Assembly (NCBI GenBank): GCA_903918325.1
Contig: CAIXDY010000019.1
Span: 1-11,768 of the forward strand
DNA from: an uncultured Actinomycetes bacterium
Lineage (GTDB): Bacteria; Actinomycetota; Actinomycetes; Nanopelagicales; Nanopelagicaceae
Reading direction: 5' to 3'
DNA length: 11,768 bases
Shown here: positions 7,697-11,768 of the stretch, one piece after another
Numbering within the stretch: position 1 is the stretch's first letter
Layout: the number at the start of each line of letters is the position of its first letter
Translations under genes and position numbers: made by a program
Notes under the pieces: model-generated
The model's database searches: none
Told to the model about the DNA's origin: nothing
What the model saw: the letters and a program-made list of their open reading frames with translations, nothing else

Positions 7697-7787
7697 TCAC
7701 ATTGGACTCTAGGGCTAGCACTCCTCGATTTATCTCACATTTTACGTGTGACTTGGGCAATAAATCGGGCCGTGAAAGTGACTCACT
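7697..7787. promoter_or_regulatory. Cluster of GTGA/TCAC half-sites and nested inverted repeats in the divergent intergenic region
   Basis: Six GTGA/TCAC tetramers fall within 91 nt: TCAC at 7697, 7735 and 7783, and GTGA at 7748, 7772 and 7778. Two pairs form dyads: TCACA-N7-TGTGA (7735-7751) and the perfect palindrome AGTGACTCACT (7777-7787). An outer 8-bp inverted repeat, CGATTTAT (7726-7733) with ATAAATCG (7760-7767), encloses the first dyad, so the segment could also fold as a bulged hairpin. This may be an operator region controlling tldD, the secreted-protein cassette, or both. The regulator is unknown. The rest of the 213-nt gap (7683-7895) holds only short AT-rich runs and a possible -10 (TATACA, 7857-7862) without a good -35. 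Confidence 0.4.
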
Positions 7788-7876
7788 AGATATCAGGGCA
7801 AGAGGTAACCCTCAGGAAAAAAGCCTTTTAAAAAACTCCCACTGCGAAGATTTGCATATACAAAAAAGAAAAATTC

Positions 7877-7898
7877 AGGGAGAGATGAGAGAAAAATG
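7877..7898 (+). promoter_or_regulatory. Unusual ribosome binding site with start-overlapping four-codon mini-ORF
   Basis: AGGGAGAG (7877-7884) is a strong purine-rich Shine-Dalgarno, but its GGGAG core is 13 nt from the ATG at 7896, longer than ideal. Directly after it, an ATG at 7885 opens the frame M-R-E-K, whose TGA (7897-7899) overlaps the true ATG. The downstream copies before the next two genes keep the same core but place ATG 5-6 nt away. Either the start is reached by termination-reinitiation, or a 9-nt purine run was inserted between site and start. Confidence 0.45.
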
Positions 7899-8555
7899 AA
7901 AAAATATTCAATCACGATGGTACGAGTTCTAGCCGTTGTCGCAGCTTTAACACTTGTGGCGGCACATACAACTTCTGCAAATGCAGCTTCAAAAACAATT
8001 ACTTGCTACAAGGGAACTACGGTGAAGAAAGTTACCGCAGCAGCTCCTAAGTGCCCAACTGGATATTCAACAACTAAACCGGTTGTAAAAGTAACCGCAC
8101 CTGCTGCAACTAAAGCTGGATCAGTTGCCCTGCAAGGCACCTACAAAGGCAAGATTTCAATTCTGTTTGGAGATTCATTCCTTCAAGTCACAAAAGTCGA
8201 TGCAACCGGGACAGGTAACGTTGGCGGATTAAGTGCAATGACTGGAACTGCTTCTTCTTCACCTGCAAGTCAGTGTGATGGTTTTGATGGTAAAGGCGTC
8301 ATTAGTGGTGGTGGAAATACGTTGACACTTGTTTTTGATTCAACATCACAAGGGTGCGCAGATTCAGACTCTGCTCCAGCAACCGTAACTTTTAAGGGCA
8401 CTGCAAAAATCACTGGAGGAACTGGCAAATTTGCTGGCGCTTCCGGAGTTTTAACCGTTAAAGGAACTTTCGACATCAACACTAAAGGTGTGGCTAACAC
8501 CACCGAAACTACAAATTTCAGCATGGATTTAGCCGGAAACATCATCACTAAATAG
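7896..8555 (+). CDS. Small secreted protein of unknown function
   Basis: A 219-residue protein with a Sec signal peptide: KK near the start, a hydrophobic core at about 9-23, and probable cleavage after SANA (30). The mature N-terminus carries ITCYKGTTVKK then PKCPTGYSTTK, a two-cysteine segment (C37, C53) of a kind I associate with secreted proteins of freshwater actinobacteria. A short A/P/T/K linker (about 62-76) leads to a Gly/Ser/Thr-rich beta domain (about 78-215) with C127 and C154 and the block ITGGTGKFAGASGVLTVKGTF (172-192). That GTGxFxGASG pattern recurs in secreted beta-barrel proteins of the DUF3224/allene-oxide-cyclase-like type, a weak resemblance only. The four cysteines could form two disulphides. 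No enzyme motif is seen. It is the first gene of a three-gene exported cassette, 32 nt from the next gene. Confidence 0.8.
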   Translation: MKKYSITMVRVLAVVAALTLVAAHTTSANAASKTITCYKGTTVKKVTAAAPKCPTGYSTTKPVVKVTAPAATKAGSVALQGTYKGKISILFGDSFLQVTKVDATGTGNVGGLSAMTGTASSSPASQCDGFDGKGVISGGGNTLTLVFDSTSQGCADSDSAPATVTFKGTAKITGGTGKFAGASGVLTVKGTFDINTKGVANTTETTNFSMDLAGNIITK

Positions 8556-8576
8556 TTTTTCCAACGCACGAAAACT

Positions 8577-8590
8577 AGGAGAAGATAATG
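8577..8590 (+). promoter_or_regulatory. Shine-Dalgarno of the second secreted-protein gene
   Basis: AGGAG (8577-8581) lies 6 nt before the ATG at 8588 and fixes the start. The context AGGAGAAGATAATG closely matches the site before the third gene (AGGGAGAGATAATG). Confidence 0.7.
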
Positions 8591-9538
8591 AAAAAATTAA
8601 TCGCAAGTATTGCAATCGGAGCTATGGCACTGGTTGGCGGAGTTGTTGGATCAGGCGTTGCAGTTGCAGCACCAACGGCATCTACGTTGATTTTGTCAGG
8701 TGGCAGCGGTGTCTTTCAGCTGGATCCAATTACTATCAATGCAACTGCTAGTAGCGCTGGTCTAGTTGCTTTCAAATTAGGTGGCAAAGTAATAACTGGT
8801 TGTGATGCTGTAGCAACAACCTCGGTCTCACCTTTCGTTGCTAAGTGCGCATGGGTTCCTGCCGCTGCAGGTGCTGCAACACTTTCAGGCGCATTCACAC
8901 CAAGTGATGCAGCTAGTTTTAGCCCAATTGATTCACCGGTTCTGAATGTAAAAGTTGGCGTGCCAACACAAGGCGTTGTTTCACCTATACATATATATGT
9001 AGACACCGTTCTTGCTAGCGGAACTTCTGGTGCACTCGGACCACGTTTTGGTGTCAGTTGCGCAATTACTAATGAATATATAACTGGCCAAGGCATTGTT
9101 TTTAGAGTGTATGCAAATAACTCTGATCAAGGCGGCGCAGTTATGGATTCAAAAAATACTGCAAAGGCATATATCGAAATTGCAGGTATTAAAGATCCAC
9201 TACAACTTACGTATGGAAACCACACCGGAATTGCTTTTTGGACTGCGATTTTAAAAACTGGTGCTGCACCTTTGTATAACACCCTTGGAGTCATTAACTA
9301 CAAAGTAACAATGGTTGCAAAGGATTCAACAACAATGAAAGTGCTTGCCACCAAACTTGTGGCACAAGTTGTTAATGGAAAGCGAGTCATAGGAGCAGAT
9401 GGCAAGAGTGTTTACGACCGCGTTAGCTATTACCGCACCGTAAGCGTGTCACCAGCACTTAAAGGTGCAACTGGCACATTCACTCCAAACTGGACCGCAG
9501 CATCACTTCTTACTCTCTTTGCACTTCCAACTGCTTAA
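8588..9538 (+). CDS. Secreted Ig-like domain protein of unknown function
   Basis: A 316-residue exported protein. The signal peptide (1-28) has KK at 2-3, a Gly/Ala/Val-rich core and likely cleavage after AVA (25-27). Residues about 30-125 look like a bacterial Ig-like/beta-sandwich domain: LDPITINATAS, then C72 and C87 as a probable disulphide, then ATLSGAFTPSDAASF and PVLNVKVG. Residues about 130-290 form a second beta-rich domain with one lone cysteine (C158) and aromatic blocks GIVFRVYANNSDQGG (169-183), DPLQLTYGNHTGIAFWTAI (203-221) and NTLGVINYKVTMVAKD (231-246). I do not recognise this domain with confidence. The C-terminus (ASLLTLFALPTA) is mildly hydrophobic but lacks a charged tail or LPxTG. 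It lies between two other exported proteins with gaps of 32 and 51 nt, so co-expression is likely. Confidence 0.78.
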   Translation: MKKLIASIAIGAMALVGGVVGSGVAVAAPTASTLILSGGSGVFQLDPITINATASSAGLVAFKLGGKVITGCDAVATTSVSPFVAKCAWVPAAAGAATLSGAFTPSDAASFSPIDSPVLNVKVGVPTQGVVSPIHIYVDTVLASGTSGALGPRFGVSCAITNEYITGQGIVFRVYANNSDQGGAVMDSKNTAKAYIEIAGIKDPLQLTYGNHTGIAFWTAILKTGAAPLYNTLGVINYKVTMVAKDSTTMKVLATKLVAQVVNGKRVIGADGKSVYDRVSYYRTVSVSPALKGATGTFTPNWTAASLLTLFALPTA

Positions 9539-9578
9539 AGAGAACTCGTAAAGATCAATTCACACTTAAAGTTTTATT

Positions 9579-9592
9579 AGGGAGAGATAATG
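9579..9592 (+). promoter_or_regulatory. Shine-Dalgarno of the third secreted-protein gene
   Basis: AGGGAG (9579-9584) lies 5 nt before the ATG at 9590 and fixes the start. The first ten bases (AGGGAGAGAT) are identical to the site before the first gene of the cassette. Confidence 0.7.
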
Positions 9593-11251
9593 AAAACTAG
9601 ATCACAAGCTTTAAAGATAGCAATGGCAGCGCTGCTGGCATTTGCCGTAGTGTCACCGGCGCAAGCTGCCGACACCACAACAACTTTGACCACGTTGGCG
9701 CCACCAGCAGATCTTGCTGGAGTGCCAGCGTTGCCATTTACCGGTGCAACGGCTGATCCATTTACTTTGCCAGAACCAAGTGCAAATCTCGTTATCACTC
9801 CACAGCAGGGATATATAGGAGATGCATTTTCAATTGAAGGTAAAGCCCTTGCTGCTAATACTGATTTAACTCTTATTTGGGGAACTAGTACTGCAACATG
9901 GTTAGCCGATGTACTTCCAAACTCGGTCAACTACATGGGAGTGAAATTCACCAAAGTAAATATTGTGATGGCAACGGTTAAAACTGATGCAACTGGAAAC
10001 TTTATTTTTAAGACCAAGGTGCCTTCAGATTTTGGTGGAGTGCATGATATTTATGCAGTAACTAATGGCGCTTCAGTGGCACATGGTGGTTATCAAATCA
10101 GCCGTAAAGTGAGCATTTCGCCAACGAGCGGCCCTATTGGAACGCCAATCACGGTTACTTACACCGGTTTGGGCGCGAGTCTGTACACCGCTGGTGGCTC
10201 AGTTCTTTGGGATAACAATTTCGCTGGAGAAATGCAGGCGCTGTGGACTCGAGGAAGCGCCACAACAATCATTCGTGCTTCTGGCGCAGTGGGGAACCAT
10301 GTGCTTCAAGTACAGGATGGAATTGGAATTACATACTTAAACATCATTCAGTCACCAGTTCCTTATGCAAATGGTGGAAGTGCAACTTTTAGAATTACTA
10401 AAGATGCCGGAGCACCTGCGGCTTACATTGTTTTTCCAAAGAAAGTCACACCATCAGTTGCACTTCGAACCACGCTTACAACTATCGGTTTAGATCCAGC
10501 ATCTAATGCGGTAGCAACGCTGACAAAGTCCGAAGGTCCAGTAGGAACTAAAACCACAGTTAGCGTTAAAGGAATGGTTACAACTGGTGCGCATACACTG
10601 GTTTTTTCAACGGTAGTCGGAAGTCGAGTTAACTGCCCAACAAGTACATGTTGGATCTATAACGCAATCCCATTAGGGAACGTAGATATAACATCTGCAA
10701 ACTTTTCAAAAGAAGTTCAAATCCCAGATAATTTAGGTGGTTGGCATGTTATCCAAGTTAAAAAGGGTGATGTCGTTGAAGCTCAGATTCCATTCTATGT
10801 ACAGGAGAGCATTTTCAATTATGTAGATAAGGCTGGCAAAGTACTCAGTGCTGGAATTGCAAAAGCAGATCCAACCCCGGTTCCAGAATCTCGCGATGGT
10901 TCAGGTGTTCCAACCAATAAATTTAAGGTGGGAGAAGATTTCACTATTGCGATGAAAGGTGTTGGTTGGACTCAATTTGATAACACGCTGGCCGTAACCT
11001 ACGACAATAGTTTCATCGGTTATGGCTGCGGATTTAATTCAAATGGCTATATGGTCATTCACTTAAAAGCGACAGGCGCCCTTGGAACTCACATCATTGA
11101 TTTACACCCATTGATGTATACCAATCAGCCTTCCTTTGCCGGAACTCCTTATGGAATGTTGCCAGTGCTAACTGCCGACCGAGATTTTGCGGCTCTAGCT
11201 TTGGGGTATCAACTTCCAGCGGTTCACTTCGCTATAACTATTACGAAGTGA
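9590..11251 (+). CDS. Secreted multi-module Ig/IPT-like protein of unknown function
   Basis: A 553-residue exported protein. The signal peptide ends near SPAQA (22-26), followed by a Thr/Ala/Pro-rich stretch (28-66). Four Ig/IPT-TIG-like modules follow, at about 67-160, 174-270, 307-405 and 440-515. Their first strands align: ITPQQGYIGDAFSIEGKAL, ISPTSGPIGTPITVTYTGLG, LTKSEGPVGTKTTVSVKGM and FKVGEDFTIAMKGVGW. They seem to alternate in type. Modules 1 and 3 end DFGGVHDIYAV / NLGGWHVIQV; modules 2 and 4 share a W/YDN(N/S)F turn and end AVGNHVLQV / ALGTHIIDL. C349 and C354 (CPTSTC) may form a disulphide; C480 appears unpaired. No catalytic motif, C-terminal membrane anchor or sorting signal is evident. 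Such modules usually serve binding or surface structure. It is the last and largest member of the exported cassette, and no hairpin terminator is seen after it. Confidence 0.8.
   Translation: MKTRSQALKIAMAALLAFAVVSPAQAADTTTTLTTLAPPADLAGVPALPFTGATADPFTLPEPSANLVITPQQGYIGDAFSIEGKALAANTDLTLIWGTSTATWLADVLPNSVNYMGVKFTKVNIVMATVKTDATGNFIFKTKVPSDFGGVHDIYAVTNGASVAHGGYQISRKVSISPTSGPIGTPITVTYTGLGASLYTAGGSVLWDNNFAGEMQALWTRGSATTIIRASGAVGNHVLQVQDGIGITYLNIIQSPVPYANGGSATFRITKDAGAPAAYIVFPKKVTPSVALRTTLTTIGLDPASNAVATLTKSEGPVGTKTTVSVKGMVTTGAHTLVFSTVVGSRVNCPTSTCWIYNAIPLGNVDITSANFSKEVQIPDNLGGWHVIQVKKGDVVEAQIPFYVQESIFNYVDKAGKVLSAGIAKADPTPVPESRDGSGVPTNKFKVGEDFTIAMKGVGWTQFDNTLAVTYDNSFIGYGCGFNSNGYMVIHLKATGALGTHIIDLHPLMYTNQPSFAGTPYGMLPVLTADRDFAALALGYQLPAVHFAITITK
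9788..11134 (+). repeat. Four internal Ig/IPT-like protein repeats in A-B-A-B order
   Basis: Protein-level repeats, too diverged to stand out in the DNA. Approximate extents are 9788-10069 (A1), 10109-10399 (B1), 10508-10804 (A2) and 10907-11134 (B2). Each begins with a P/G-rich 'G-(x)-(I/V)-G' strand. A modules close on 'GG-(V/W)-H-x-I', and B modules close on 'G-(A)-(V/L)-G-(N/T)-H-(V/I)-(L/I)'. The alternation points to duplication of a two-domain unit. Confidence 0.6.
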
Positions 11252-11274
11252 TGTGATTCTGGCTTAAAAGGCTC

Positions 11275-11280
11275 CATAAT
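11275..11280 (+). promoter_or_regulatory. Putative -10 element of a leaderless transcript for the GNAT gene
   Basis: CATAAT (5 of 6 to TATAAT) ends exactly 6 nt before the ATG at 11287. There is no Shine-Dalgarno in the intervening TACCCA or just before it. No clear -35 is visible. It implies that the acetyltransferase is transcribed independently of the secreted-protein cassette ending at 11251. Confidence 0.45.
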
Positions 11281-11286
11281 TACCCA

Positions 11287-11768
11287 ATGCCCGAAGAAGT
11301 TACATGTGTTGAACTCAGCAACGATGACTGGGTTCGACTTCGAGATATTCGTTTAGCCGCACTTCTTGATAGCCCAGAAGCATTTGGCGGCAAATATGAA
11401 GATGAAAAACTTTTCGACGAGCAACGTTGGCGTGCAGAGTTTGCTAAGCAAGCCTTTGTTATTGCATCGGTGAGTGGCGTTGATGCAGGGATGATGTACA
11501 TCGAAAATCTTGAAGGCGACTTTGAAGCAACCTGCTGGATTGGCGGTTGTTGGACTGACCCACAATTTCGCGGAGTAGGTCTCATGCGTGCCATGTTTAA
11601 ATTTTTAGATACACAAGCCAGTCAGCGAAATTGGCAGGTGCAAGGTTTAGGCGTGTGGCAAGACAACTTTTTAGCAATTGCGGCATATGAAAAATTGGGT
11701 TTTGTAGCAAAGGGCGATCCTCAACCAAGTTCGCGCCAGCCTGGAAAGTTTTATATTCGAATGATTAG
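11287..11768 (+). CDS. GNAT family N-acetyltransferase, open at the right edge
   Basis: From ATG 11287 the frame stays open for 160 codons to the window end, where it reads …FYIRMI plus two bases (AG); the TAG at the very end is out of frame. Very few residues should be missing. GNAT features: an N-terminal RLRDIRLAALLDSPEAFGG block (17-35); beta-4/motif A, WTDPQFRGVGLMRAMFKFL (89-107), containing the acetyl-CoA signature Q/RxxGxG (Q93-G98); and the motif B region LGVWQDNFLAIAAYEKLGFVAKG (121-143), with the NFxAIxxYEKLGF pattern. It transfers an acetyl group from acetyl-CoA to an amine. The target, whether a small molecule or a protein N-terminus, cannot be told. It is 35 nt downstream of the secreted-protein cassette with its own -10-like box, so it is probably an unrelated neighbour. 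Confidence 0.9.
   Translation, partial: MPEEVTCVELSNDDWVRLRDIRLAALLDSPEAFGGKYEDEKLFDEQRWRAEFAKQAFVIASVSGVDAGMMYIENLEGDFEATCWIGGCWTDPQFRGVGLMRAMFKFLDTQASQRNWQVQGLGVWQDNFLAIAAYEKLGFVAKGDPQPSSRQPGKFYIRMI

Noticed and set aside
7726..7787. A known riboswitch (for example c-di-AMP, common before actinobacterial secreted proteins) upstream of the secreted cassette.
   Set aside because: I could not place the conserved sequence blocks of that class; only generic inverted repeats are visible. A covariance-model search would settle it.
6180..7895. Possible RiPP/microcin-like locus because TldD/TldE mature microcin B17 in E. coli.
   Set aside because: No short precursor peptide with a leader/core layout, no cyclodehydratase or other modifying enzyme, and no dedicated exporter was seen. 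TldDE are widespread without such systems.
7702..7899. Open frame of 65 codons between tldD and the first secreted gene, starting at TTG 7702.
   Set aside because: It has a weak start without a ribosome site, no protein-like composition or recognisable motif, and runs through the inverted repeats. The region is better explained as regulatory DNA plus leader.
9731..9745. LPFTG pentapeptide (residues 48-52) in the large secreted protein, resembling a sortase LPxTG signal.
   Set aside because: It lies just after the signal peptide, with no hydrophobic segment and basic tail following, so it cannot act as a C-terminal sorting signal. Probably chance in a P/T-rich region.
11252..11286. Terminator after the secreted-protein cassette.
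   Set aside because: The 35-nt gap has no inverted repeat followed by T residues, so no intrinsic terminator can be called.

Overview
The window looks like chromosomal DNA from a low- to moderate-GC actinobacterium, plausibly a small freshwater planktonic type (acI / Nanopelagicales-like). This placement is inferred from the protein styles (actinobacterial UppP, the TldD/TldE pair, secreted proteins with a Cys-containing 'ITC…KCPTGY' segment), the modest GC, the tight gene packing and the apparent leaderless starts. There is no rRNA or other phylogenetic marker, so it is tentative. No tRNA, rRNA, CRISPR array, IS element or phage gene was seen.

Layout. (1) Positions 1-353, minus strand: the N-terminal part of an Old Yellow Enzyme family flavin oxidoreductase, running off the left edge. 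(2) Positions 458-4101, plus strand: a CynX/NimT-type MFS transporter, the undecaprenyl-diphosphatase UppP, and a probable Tat-exported calcineurin-like metallophosphatase whose start overlaps the uppP stop. (3) Positions 4102-7682, minus strand: tldD, then tldE (overlapping ATGA), then a multi-pass membrane protein of unknown function. This block converges on the previous one with no spacer, and both stop codons lie in one TGATCA palindrome. (4) Positions 7683-7895: a 213-base divergent intergenic region with nested inverted repeats and a cluster of GTGA/TCAC half-sites. (5) Positions 7896-11251, plus strand: three consecutive Sec-exported proteins of unknown function, one small with four cysteines, one Ig-like, and one built of four Ig-like modules. 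They are probably one transcription unit and share nearly identical translation-initiation sequences. (6) Positions 11287-11768, plus strand: a GNAT acetyltransferase, open at the right edge.

How the genes fit together. UppP recycles the lipid carrier for cell-wall synthesis, and the coupled exported phosphatase would act outside the membrane. TldD and TldE form a heteromeric metalloprotease. The three-gene secreted cassette is the least explained part and the best candidate for something undescribed, perhaps a surface or extracellular assembly. Starts fall into two classes. Genes with a Shine-Dalgarno sequence or an ATGA overlap make one class. In the other, four genes without a Shine-Dalgarno have a -10-like hexamer ending exactly 6 nt before ATG, as expected for leaderless transcripts. 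uppP fits neither class well.
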